64,000 nucleotides of DNA from Paramacrobiotus metropolitanus (Eukaryota; Tardigrada; Eutardigrada; Parachela; Macrobiotidae). Positions 42,341-52,113 of the stretch are shown here, in pieces. Position 1 is the first letter of the stretch, and each line of letters begins with the position of its first letter. The DNA is taken from NCBI RefSeq assembly GCF_019649055.1, contig NW_026570325.1, forward strand, positions 1 through 64,000, given 5' to 3'. The position numbers and the translations under genes are program-made. The notes under the pieces were generated by a model. That model ran no database searches. It was not told the origin of the DNA and saw only the letters and a program-made list of their open reading frames with translations.

Positions 42341-42495
42341 GATATCGCTGATTCTGAATATGCTGTCAAAAAAACAGTTTAAGCCTAGGAAAAAAAATTT
42401 TTTGTTGTTGAAAACAAATTTTTACATATTCTATCAAAATTTTTCCGTCATATAACAAGCACAATTTGCCTGACAGCATTCAGAATCAGCGGTAT
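42341..42495. repeat. Short inverted-repeat element (hairpin or MITE)
   Basis: ATCGCTGATTCTGAATATGC at the left and its imperfect reverse complement at the right flank a 95-base AT-rich centre with AAAAATTTTTTGTTG. Total about 155 bases, no target duplication identified. Confidence 0.6.
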
Positions 42496-43029
42496 CCAAG
42501 AAATCCAAGAAATTTAGAGATTTAAAGAACCTAAATAGTCTACGAAAACTAAGAGACCAAGTACTCTTAGTAATTTAAAATACGTAAGTAATTTTAAATT
42601 CATGTACTTCTTAATTTAAAATATCTAAGTAATATAACTGATTTGAGTAATTGAGAATCTATTAATTTAATAAATCAAGAAATCCAAGGATAACATACAA
42701 ATTTTTTAAATCACAATCTTTAAAACCATATGTCGGCAATCGCCTAGTACGGGTTAGTATAGCGAGGCCACGCCCAACACTAAGCGTTAGTTTGAAAAGC
42801 CTTTTGCTGCCTAAAATTTGCCGGTCTTTGTCTTGTCTGCAACAATGTTAAGCATATCTGCAGTGTTTGCAAGTTTGTCCCTTAACATTTTTTGATTTTA
42901 TTAATTTATCCTGGTGCTGTTATTGTTGGGTCGACCCGTGTCAAGTGAGAAACGCCTGCGTTATGTTTTGTATGCTGTTGCCAAAAATCAAGGATTTTTG
43001 TTACAAAGTAAAGAGTGTTTGTTTTTAGC

Positions 43030-43533
43030 ATGTCCAGCGATGACGAGTCGTTATTCGAAGGATGCTTTATCATTGATCCCCGACCGTGCAAGTCTCGAGA
43101 AGCAGTCCTCCAAGCCCTGAAAACAGCTACCACAAGGGTTGTGAAAAAACCAAATAAAGAGATGAAAAAGGTCGACCTACCGTCTGAAGAAGAGCCGCGA
43201 GCTCCCGCAACAAGTGATACACCAGAAGATACCTGGGAATCGTTCCCTATTCGAGTAAGTACATTCCCGTAAGATGCCGTGGCGATATACGTGTTCTGCT
43301 CATATGAACAAGTTCTATGTTCGCATAAAGTTGCCCATACATAAGAAACTAATTTTAACTTATTTTATGGTTTAATGCAGTTAAGTAAATTTCAGGTACA
43401 AAAACGTGATGCTCCTATCTTTCAAGAGCCGACCGGACCGAAAAAGAGCAATGAAGAATTCGATGATTTTGACTATGAAAGTTTAGCTTTTGAAGACGAA
43501 ATTGTGCTACCGAAAAGAAAAAAACAAAAGTAA
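43030..43533 (+). CDS. Small acidic protein with a basic C-terminus
   Basis: Two exons, 43030-43254 and 43396-43533, joined at CGA|GTAAGT and TTTCAG|GTACAA in phase 0; 120 residues. A closer acceptor 15 bases upstream would add five residues. The N-terminal half starts SSDDESLFEG and contains a Lys-rich patch. The second exon is acidic (EEFDDFDYESLAFEDE) and ends PKRKKQK, a likely nuclear localisation signal. No known domain. It is convergent with the transposase gene 90 bases away. A GGGTCGACCC palindrome lies 93 bases before its ATG, AGGTCGACCT lies in exon 1, and another GGGTCGACCC lies between the two convergent stops. It may be an accessory nuclear protein of the putative element. Confidence 0.5.
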
Positions 43534-43619
43534 TGATCATAATTACTTTTTAATTCCATCGTGTTGAAAACGCTGCTTGGGTCGACCCGTTTTATTTATT
43601 CGTAAAGATCTGAATTTAT

Positions 43620-46245
43620 TTACATGATAAATCGCTCATTCGGTATACAGACAAAGAATTCAGGATAATTATTATTATGCTTTCCATATATACACACAAC
43701 AGGTCTAAACAGGCTATCGATAGCCACTACATCGCACTTCTGACAATCAAATCGCAAGCATTTTCTTATAAAAGACGGATTTGTACCATCTGGCAGTTTA
43801 ATGGCACTAAACGGCTCAGTTTTTATGTGCTCAACAGCAGCATAAATAGTTCGTACAGCTGATTCAAAAATTACGAATTTTAACAGCTTCAGTATTCTGC
43901 CATCCTCCGTTTGGAACCAGTAGTTGCACCGCACCTCTTTTCTGCTAGTACCGTAACACTCCAGTTCAACGCCATCGCTCCGGATTACTCGGTTCCGGAA
44001 GCTATGTGGACAACCTTCTAGCGCTTCTTGCAAAAGGCCTATCTTTTCCAAAATTTGCAATTCCAAATCCGCATCGTAAATGGGTCGACCCGTTAACTTA
44101 TACGAAAAATAGGGAGTCTTTATGTCATCACTAGCGCCAGCCACTGACTGGTGACAGCGCGAAGCCTCTAAATGCTGATAATTCCGTACAATTTGTGACG
44201 CCACGTCCGTACTGCCATGAACCGATTTCATTAATCCACCCAAAAAGTCTTCAAAGTAAAAGGTCGACCATTGATATGCAGGCCCCCAGTTTTCAAGGGC
44301 TGTAGAAAGATGAATAAGTTGGTGAACGTTAAACAACATCCGCCGCTCTCCGTACAATTGTTGGAATTGCTGGCAATAACGAGAAATTAGGCCATGAGCG
44401 GTAGCAGCGTGGTCACTTAGTGACCCTCCATAATCCAACATGAGATAATGCATAGCCATCACTAAATCTAGCAGATTTTCGTAAAGTACGTGAGGCAACT
44501 GTCCATCCAAAACATAAAACGCTCCATACATGAGAAAATTAAGATATTCAGAGGCGTGATACGACGAACATTCCGATATGGGTGGAATTGTGCGGCTAAA
44601 TTGTGATGGAAAGATGATCCGAGAAATTCTTAGGTCGACCTCGTTCTGAAGATTAGCGGGTAGAATTTTCCTCCTTTTGTTATTAATATTGGTGTAAATA
44701 GGAAGACAGCACATGGGATCCTGCATCCAGTATTTGCATAGCTTTTTGGTTACTCCTAAACCAACAGCGTGGAGAATATCAGGAGGACAATGCACATCGG
44801 GACTGAAAGAGGGAATTCGAAACAATCTGCTTGCACGGATAATTCCATGGAATTGTTTATTGTGCTGCAAAGCAATCCGTGCACTGCGGATATACTCCTG
44901 ACGATCTTTTTTTGCCGAAACACAATCGAAGGGGTACACGCGAACGCCATCAACTACTTTTCCGGTGTGCAGGCACGCAGTGCATCCATATTCTCCGGCA
45001 AAAGATCCGTGACACAAGATGTCATTTCTTGCAATGGTATCAGCCACCCATAATGCCGGCTTTATTGCACTGATTCCGTCCGCTTGGGTCGACCCATTTG
45101 CAGTATCTAAAAGTTCCGCTGCAAGGAGTTGTAAGATAATATCCATGTTCGGTTTCACCTTTCCCACCGCAAGGGCAAACAGAAACCGGTTCCGGTATCG
45201 CTTACGCGTAGGAAGTTCGTTGATTATGTAGCTAACAACTGTAATCGATCCGTTCAAACTTCCATTGAACCCAAATGTTTGTCCGTCGTCCACATGAAAT
45301 GTCAGCGATATATCTCTTCCGCCTATATTCAGCCTTTGATATTCCTTCCCATAAAAAATGTCCAGATCTGTAACGCTGTTCCTGAATGTAAATACATCGC
45401 CTCTTTTGTCCGAGTTTATATATCGTTCGACAGTGCACCTAATCGGAAACGTGTGAAAAATGCTCCCTCGCGTTCGGCTGTCTTTAATGGTTTTATGGGT
45501 CGACCCGCATTCTGCACTGGAACAGCTTATTGGATCCCGAAGATTGCTTTCTTCTTCAATGTAGTTTTGATGCTCAAAGCAAAAATGATGGATATTCGGA
45601 TTCAGTAGATAAGGCGTTAGAAACGAATCAAGATAATACAGATTTCCAGGGAACTCTGAAGTGTCCTTGGGTAGTTTCTGGAAAAAGTGCAACATTGCCC
45701 CCTGTTGAACGCGTGACATTTTGTGCTTCCTGCAGATCCGCACGAACTGCATGACATTCCCTAGGGTGTCGACACCGGGATCACCTCCAGCTTCTTCATG
45801 CGTATCTGAATCCGAGCTGACATCTCCGTTAGTTGTATAAACCACGTCCGAAGCAGTCGCTTTGTCATCCCGGGTGCCGTCGGGAGGCATGCGCTTGAAA
45901 TAAACATTTAACAAAATTAATAACTTTAGTTAATAATAATTGCGGATTATATGAACAAAACATTTGACTTTCCATTTAACATTTTAAAACTAGAACAACT
46001 TATATCACTGATAAGATCTGAGTGTTTAAAACTGTAACACTCGTAGCAAATTAATTTCATGAAATTAATAAATGAAATACCAGGGAGTCGACTCCGTCTG
46101 TCTGCGATTCACTGTCACTTGACTCAACAATTCGAGAGTTGTCCAGTTGTCTGCGGTTTCTCCAGTGAGATGTTTTCGGCAAAAGTCCGTCTTCATACAA
46201 GTACGATCGATACCGTTTTTGGCGCTTGCGTTGTTTTTCTGCCAT
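43620..46245 (-). CDS. EnSpm/CACTA-like transposase
   Basis: Two minus-strand exons: 46245-46081 (55 codons, phase 0 donor CTG|GTATTT) and 45893-43620; 812 residues. The N-terminus is very basic (MAEKQRKRQKRYRSY) and then acidic. The catalytic core resembles EnSpm/CACTA transposases: FHVDDGQTF with a candidate first Asp, a Cys-rich GEYGCTACLHTGKVV, PDVHCPPDILHAVGLGVTK with the next acidic centre, and HQLIHLSTALENWGPAYQ then FYFEDFLGGL with a candidate Glu. The frame has no internal stop or shift over 2.3 kb, so the gene is probably under constraint or young. Seven GTCGAC palindromes fall inside its exons. It shares a divergent promoter region with the plus-strand ORF at 46709. Domestication as a host gene is an alternative. 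Confidence 0.78.
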
Positions 46246-46708
46246 TATCGAAATTATTTTAATGAAAGTTGTAACGAAAAAATTACTTTAGAATAGTTCA
46301 CGGTAAATGTAGCTGCAGAAAATCAAAGACGCCGTCACTATTGTTGTTTCGCTTTATCAAGCCGCGCGCATAAAGAGCCGGTAACCCTAGCTTCCGCTAT
46401 TAATTTTTGGTTGAACTGAACTGTACCTGCTTGTGCACGATAACAGCTGTAATAGATGGGCGTCGCGCGGCGATGGTAAGCAAATCGGCATGTATGTACC
46501 GAAAGCATAAGGGGTCGACCCCTATAAACGTAGATGATAGCGATACGCCCGATTCGTGCCGTCCGCATATTTTCTTTTTCACTCGGCGACACGTTCACGT
46601 AACCTTTATTTGTGCGCTGTGAAGAAGTTGCAGATCTGTGCTCTTCAAATTCTTCGTTTTGTTAGAATAATTTTTTACTTCCTTGGAACTCTGCAGCATC
46701 ACCTCAGG
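46246..46708. promoter_or_regulatory. Divergent promoter region with a central 12-base palindrome
   Basis: 460 bases separate the transposase ATG (minus) from the ATG at 46709 (plus). GGGGTCGACCCC lies at 46511-46522, a little right of the middle. It is the longest G-type palindrome in the set and the only one in this interval. Control of both genes by one bound factor is inference. Confidence 0.45.
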
Positions 46709-46906
46709 ATGTCTGTTCAAAAAGATAAGCCGCCTGCTCAAAAGGGTCGACCGCAGCGTGCCAAGAAGGTTTCCGGATCTTTGAACGAAGACGACACAGA
46801 AATGGATGATCAACAACGCCAGCAGAAAGAAATTCATGTCCGGCATGCCGCTCGAAAAGGTAGTAACCAACTAAAGTTGAAAAGATTTCGGGGAGTCGAC
46901 TCCTAA
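46709..46906 (+). CDS. 65-residue charged ORF between transposase and BEN gene
   Basis: Open from the ATG at 46709 to TAA at 46906: a basic start (KDKPPAQKGRPQRAKK), an acidic middle (NEDDTEMDDQQRQQ) and a basic end. It has two palindromes inside 200 bases: GGTCGACC encoding Gly-Arg-Pro, and GGAGTCGACTCC encoding Gly-Val-Asp-Ser directly before the stop. A GTAGTA donor-like site at 46861 means it could instead be a first exon spliced to something downstream. No homologue recognised. Confidence 0.4.
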   Translation: MSVQKDKPPAQKGRPQRAKKVSGSLNEDDTEMDDQQRQQKEIHVRHAARKGSNQLKLKRFRGVDS

Positions 46907-47291
46907 TCAGTTTTGCAATTTTTCCAACGTTCAGTAGTTGATTCTGCATATATGCAGGTAAAAATGGCGCCAATCACCAAATCAAAATGTTTTGAATTTC
47001 CAACCTAATTTTATCGTTTTGTATGTGAAGAGCTTACTGTTGACAGTGACAGCCGTATTATTTGTCATCGATTTGACACTGCCAAAATTTTAATTTTGGG
47101 CTTTCTAAATGTGGCTGAATGGAGTCGACTCCGGCCCGTTTTGTTAATATTTTACCGGTTGTTTAATTAGATGAAGATAAACGCAAGGGCTTAGAGATTA
47201 GAACGTTTTCAACAACTGCTAAATAAAAGAAAATTTTTCAGATTTTTGTGTTGTTCAATTTGTTGACGACGGACTTGTTCACATTATTTCT

Positions 47292-49171
47292 ATGGAGCGG
47301 CCGTCCAGCAGCGCGGCATGGCGTTTGGAAGAAATGTCCACTTATGAACCACTGCTGAAAGAGGGAGATATTATTAGCGTGAAGGCGCCAAGGAACCAAG
47401 ACGCCCTGCAACGCTTCTTCTCGGCTCGGGTTGTTAAAATTTCTTCAAGCGAAAAAGATGCTGTTTCCGTTGCAAAGAATTTGGATTCGCGAAAGGTAAG
47501 ATAGTGTTGCAAAACGTGCATTAATGCCAATTTTGTTTTTTATTATCGTATTTCGTCACTATTAGAGTCGTCGTGCAGTTTGTCAGCAAAGCAATATTTT
47601 GCAGAAAGGAAAGGGCGCGCGGACGCTGGAGTCGACTCCATCTAAAAAGAAAAGTCAAGAAGACCTGCTTAACGAACTCAGTTCAGAGCCTGAATCCAAA
47701 ACGGATGCTAGCAACACCCGGGATCTCAACTGCAACTGGAAATTTGATCCCTATACCGGAAAGCCCGTTGGACAATGTAGTCCCGTCGCAACCGGTAGCG
47801 GAAGCATGAAAGGAAAGCAATCAGGTACAGAGAAGCTCGGTTGCTGTTTCTGTTTGTTTTATTATTTTAAAAATATTAGTCAATTTAGAGCTGCCGGCAC
47901 ATAAGCGGAAACGACAGGAATCTGAGGAATCTAATGGTAAGTGGTTCCGATTGTTTCGTGGTACAGCAGGTCGACCTTTTCCATGGTGAGCTCAAGATGG
48001 CGTAAGAACGCTTGAATACTGCCACAAGTCAGCAATACATCTGCGAGTTATTAACATGTACTGTACATTCTTGGCAGGAAGTGATGATGACAACTATACA
48101 TGGTACAGGCTGTCTCCACCTACGGGCAAGCCAAAACTGCCGGCAATAGCGGCCCGAGAATTGTTTCCTCAAAAGATTATGCGTAAGTTACCTGTTAGAG
48201 GCCAAAATAATCACATTTGACTATCACGGTGTTAACGTATCATTTAGGAGCCGACAAAGGTGACGAAGCAGATTACCCAGGTTACGACAAGGAGTCGACT
48301 CCACCGATGAAAGGTAACAGAACCGTTTGCATGTAAATATGCTGATTGCTTTCAGCATTCGCTTTTGCCGCTATTTTGCAATGCATCTCTTTTATTCACA
48401 GATTTTGACGCTGAGCAACGTGGCGGCTCATCAAAAGTGGAGAAGCAAGCTAGCGGTACAAGAACTTATTAAGCAATTACCTAACCATTGTACCCAGTAA
48501 AATCATATTTTATAGGCAAAAAAAGTGCTGGGAATGCGAAACATAAAGGTGCGGTATATCCTGTTTCAGCTTTTTTCATACAGATGCTGCACAGATAAGC
48601 TTGGTCTTTTTTCGATAATTTTTAATAAATAACTTATTGGATGAGGTCGACCTTTTCCCGTGAAGTTTTTTTTATGTTTCACTTAGATGCAATCATGGAA
48701 GAGCAAAGAGAATTGGCCGAGACCTGTCGACAGCAGCTGAGATTGAAAACCAAAGAGAAGGTGGAGCTCTATCCGGGATCCGGAGTGTATTTGCCGAAGG
48801 GGCAGTTCATCAATTTCGAGGCCCACTTAAAGCCAAAGAACGCCCTCATGGACGGTGTCAACCTTGCGGTGATGTTTTTCCGCAATACAGAAACGGCAAC
48901 CCGGATCTTTCGAGGAGACCATTATGGCTTGAAATCTGCGCTCGGGACAGATCTGATGGGCGAATTGATGGGTATTAATTAAAATTTCAAAAACCAGTTA
49001 TGACATTATCACCAGAGAAAATTTTTGATCGTAGCTTACATCAATGGATATCATCCAGCTACGGCCGGGAAACAGTTGAAGATCCAGGAAGCAGAGCTGA
49101 TCCGCGCTTTCAGCCGTAAGCTGTACTACCTGCGTAATCATGGGAAGGAGTCGACTCCACGCAAAGATTAA
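47292..49171 (+). CDS. BEN-domain DNA-binding protein
   Basis: Nine exons: 47292-47495, 47566-47824, 47889-47936, 48078-48182, 48248-48313, 48402-48455, 48516-48548, 48687-48971 and 49035-49171. Phases agree at every junction (first phase 0, all others phase 1) and the product has 396 residues. A possible chromatin-reader-like start (LLKEGDIISVKAP, FFSARVVKI) is followed by a disordered, Ser/Lys-rich middle with the basic signal KRKR. Residues about 265-390 resemble a BEN domain: VELYPGSGVYLPKGQFI, LMDGVNLAVMFFRNTETATRIF, LMGELMG and a final helix KIQEAELIRAF. BEN proteins bind DNA, often at palindromic or symmetric sites, and act as repressors or insulators. Three exons carry GGAGTCGACTCC, each encoding Glu-Ser-Thr-Pro. 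Confidence 0.66.
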
Positions 49172-51670
49172 GCGTTTCCAACGAAATCAGTGTTAACATT
49201 GGCGCAATGATGTTTTATTGGCTATTTTACCACCGGCGGAATACGTCCGATTTAGCGTTTTGCATTTATGATACCCCCTAGCATATTTTTGATACCTTAC
49301 GTGAATACCTAAAGTGCACGCGATGTTTTATTTTTATGCACTTTTTGAGTACGTTTTCTGTATCTTTAGTCTCCGAAATGTGCTGCACTGTTACCTACAA
49401 GTGTTACTGGGGAACTTTCAATAAAACTTCTAAAAACGAGTTCCAAATTAAGTTGGTAATTGTAAGTTCTACACTAACTTTTGTGGCACAAAAAGGTATA
49501 GCTGCTGTTCAAAAATTGTTACAAAAAAACTTATACATTTTCACGGGGGATAACGGTTTAAGTACCGCGCAATTTGCGCGGGGTCTACTAGTTGAGATAA
49601 TAACATTTGAAAATTTTAATCACCAACCGGCATCTGGACACTTTTATTATAAACAATTTTATTATAAATACTTTTTTATGGATCGAGCGTCCTTCAAATG
49701 GTAGAAAAATCACCGTACATAAGTACCTGCTTCCGCTGGCAGTGGCCGACCGAGAGGCACAAGTAGGATGCGGCCTGAGAACTTGAGGTAAGGTAAGACT
49801 GTAAGAGTGCCTAAATTAAATTAACCGCCACTGCCTAATTGTACGACAAAACATCATCGTTGCTCTGGCGGCTACAGCACGCACAACGAGGGTAAATCGT
49901 GATGTGTGGGCGTCGGTCACCACCAACTGGTCGACACCAGGTCGACAATTGCAGAAGGATGTTGCTACCATACGCATAAGCAAGTTGGACAACTCCCTAA
50001 ACCGACAGTTGCTTTGCCTTTGATGGGCATTGCACCGCTGCCTTGAACAATGGGCAATGTACAAGTATTCAAAGGGAAATTCTAGAACTTAATAGTACTG
50101 GTTCTGGAAGTGGTTGTGGTACGTAGTTGTGCTGGTAGTGGCTTTGGTGCTTTGCAGGCGTACTGAATGATTTGAAAAGCGAACTCACCAAGTATCACCC
50201 ATCAGAACTATGGAGTATCACCCACTGTGACCTTTCTGTTCCATAAAAAATGCCTCATCAGAGGCCTAACTTCGCTGAAGAAACAAAATTCATTCAGCAA
50301 TGTTCGTTACAGCAGCATTATTTATCACTGCGGTATCATTTCTTCTTTGAAAGTTGGCTTTTAGATTTTTGGGTACCATTATCGATTTGTGCCGTTTTGT
50401 GAGCAAGGTTACCGTGTACAGATCTGTAGTCGTGTATGCTGTACAGCCCCGCTATGTTACGGTAGCCAGTGTTGCCATCACTGACTGCGGTGAGATCATT
50501 GCGATACTTCCGTAACGGATAGAAATCAATCACTGCATTGTCCTGAATTCAGAACCCTAGCTGCGCTCCGGAAGAACTGACCCAGCAATCATTCGTACAG
50601 CGACCGTCAGCCCTGAATCTCAGTATGGATACTTTACTGAACATGAGAAGCGCATCGTTCGGCTGGTTGTGTGTGACGTAGCATGCCGTAGTTTGCGGCC
50701 CTCATCATCCTGGTAATCCTAACCGCGATACGCCGTACATCGAGGAAATTTAATCTTCCATTGTGTATACAGCTATTATGCGAGAAACGCAATAAAGCGT
50801 GGTCCGGTAGGGGTTTCGGATTACAGTAAATTTACGCTAAGTGCAATAGTTTTGTCGCAAACTGCTATTTCCGCTGCGTTCAGGCGATACCAGTTCACAG
50901 CTACGCACTTTTCTTCATATCGATCCATGACGGGAATTAATATAAGCGATAGGCAAGCGCAAAATCAGGTACGGCTGGTACGCTATATCGAACCCGTGGA
51001 TTTGTTGTAAGACTAACGGCTTCGATACTTCCCGCATTCTCATTATTAACCTATTCAGAGCTATTGTTCCATTAGTTATTGCCGCCCGTGATTTTAACAA
51101 GGTAGGAACTTTCGAAACTTATCCTGAATTCTTTCGGGCTGTCAGTCCTTATTGTTATAGTCTTCGCGAGCAGAATACTCGAAATGGCCCTGGATAAGTG
51201 TGCATTGCTGAAGTTCTGTTTGGCACTGGCGATATTGATCCTGAGCTGGTAAGGTCATCGACATTTTTCCTTTGCTTAAGTGCTAGTTATACGGTGCTTT
51301 GAGGTCATTGCATCTGTTTGTGGTTTTTCCGCTCGTTTCGCTAAAGTAACCGCAAGAAATTATACCAGCAGTAATAACGGTATCGCTCGCTATTCGGTTG
51401 GAAGCAAAAAGCTCGTGATCGACACAGTTTGACATCCAGGTTGATTTCGATGGCGTAAGAAGTTTTTGTTTACGGGTCTTCGTTTAGGGTTTTTGATTCT
51501 TTTTGTTTACGGTTATTTGTTTGTGAAACTTGTGTATAGATACTTCTTGATATTGCCAAAATAAAACTTTTATTTCAAACTTGTACAAGTAATGCCATTT
51601 ACACTTAAACTAAGAATGCCACAGTAATGCTTTTTGGAGCCACGAAAATAATTCCACAATATGTTTTCAG
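49172..51670. other. Intergenic right of the cluster
   Basis: 2.5 kb without a convincing gene; a 122-codon plus frame (49336-49704) is AT-rich and has no recognisable content. Two GTCGAC sites 11 bases apart at 49930-49946 lack the full palindromic arms. If the cluster is mobile, its right terminus should be here. Confidence 0.35.
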
Positions 51671-52113
51671 CATAAATCTACGGTTGCGTAATGAGCAAAA
51701 GTCGCTGCTGGAACGACGCATTGCTCTTCGAGAAGCCGCACGCTCTACGATCACACGGAACGGATCTACCGGACCAGATAGTGGCTTTCATGGCACATCG
51801 GAAGCGCTACAGCCAATTACCGAAGAGCGACTGACCCCACCGGTCTCTGACAAAAATCGCCCACGCTTACTGCACCGAATCCTGGGCACTGAACAGCGCC
51901 CGGCCGATCCGTCCGTCCGTTGTTGCCACTGTGGTCATCAAGTTGACTGCATTGGTCGTCATCCCGGGAGTGAAAACGATCGGGAGCTGGCTTAAGCAGT
52001 CCGCGATTGTGGCGCCGGTCATCATCATCCTGTTTGTCCTGGCGGTGTTGGACTTCTGCACCAGGATCATGATACTTATCACCGGCTTCTCTGTCACACA
52101 TACGCTTGATTAG
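51671..52113 (+). pseudogene. Possible membrane protein ORF with a frame change
   Basis: After a TTTTCAG acceptor-like site at 51670, one frame encodes a polar, Arg/Glu-rich segment (LRLRNEQKSLLERRIALREAAR and a Ser/Thr/Pro stretch). Around 51915 a second frame becomes the plausible one, with strongly hydrophobic segments (VVIKLTALVVIPGV and VAPVIIILFVLAVLDF), ending at 52113. The change coincides with three tandem TCCG units; loss of one four-base unit would join the frames. It is either a broken gene, a polymorphic repeat or an assembly slip. No family recognised. Confidence 0.35.

Larger units (their letters stand above)
40372..43029. other. Palindrome-free stretch inside the cluster
   Basis: No GTCGAC palindrome in 2.55 kb, although the flanking parts carry one every 80-530 bases. 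It contains a possible minus-strand exon (41560-41310), a perfect 10-base-pair hairpin at 41097-41124 (CTACAGTGGC and its complement), and an inverted repeat at 42341-42495. Short Cys-rich and hydrophobic open frames near 40620-40860 (minus) are bounded by plausible splice sites but conflict in frame. The rest is AT-rich without a gene. Confidence 0.4.
38883..49158. promoter_or_regulatory. Array of 24 dispersed GTCGAC-centred palindromes
   Basis: GGAGTCGACTCC starts at 38883, 40360, 46084, 46893, 47121, 47628, 48291 and 49147. GGGTCGACCC starts at 39961, 42928, 43579, 44082, 45086, 45497 and, inside GGGGTCGACCCC, 46512. AGGTCGACCT starts at 39419, 43169, 44632, 47968 and 48644. GGTCGACC only: 44262 and 46745. 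Variants: GGTGTCGACACC at 45765 and CTGTCGACAG at 48724. Spacing is 80-530 bases except for one 2.55 kb gap. Sites lie in coding exons, introns, a leader, promoters and between convergent genes. Elsewhere in the window GTCGAC occurs sporadically, and I saw only two palindromic extensions to 10 bases or more (CCGTCGACGG near 20681 and CATGTCGACATG near 63178). A protein-binding role is inference. Confidence 0.9.

Noticed and set aside
44713-45231. Plus-strand ORFs over the transposase
   Set aside because: Shadow frames antisense to a 757-codon exon with recognisable transposase motifs.
49336-49704. 122-codon ORF after the BEN gene
   Set aside because: AT-rich, no ATG context or splice support, and no domain; the same kind of frame occurs across other intergenic stretches.
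49930-49946. Two close GTCGAC sites as further array members
   Set aside because: They lack the extended palindromic arms and lie 770 bases beyond the last full site.
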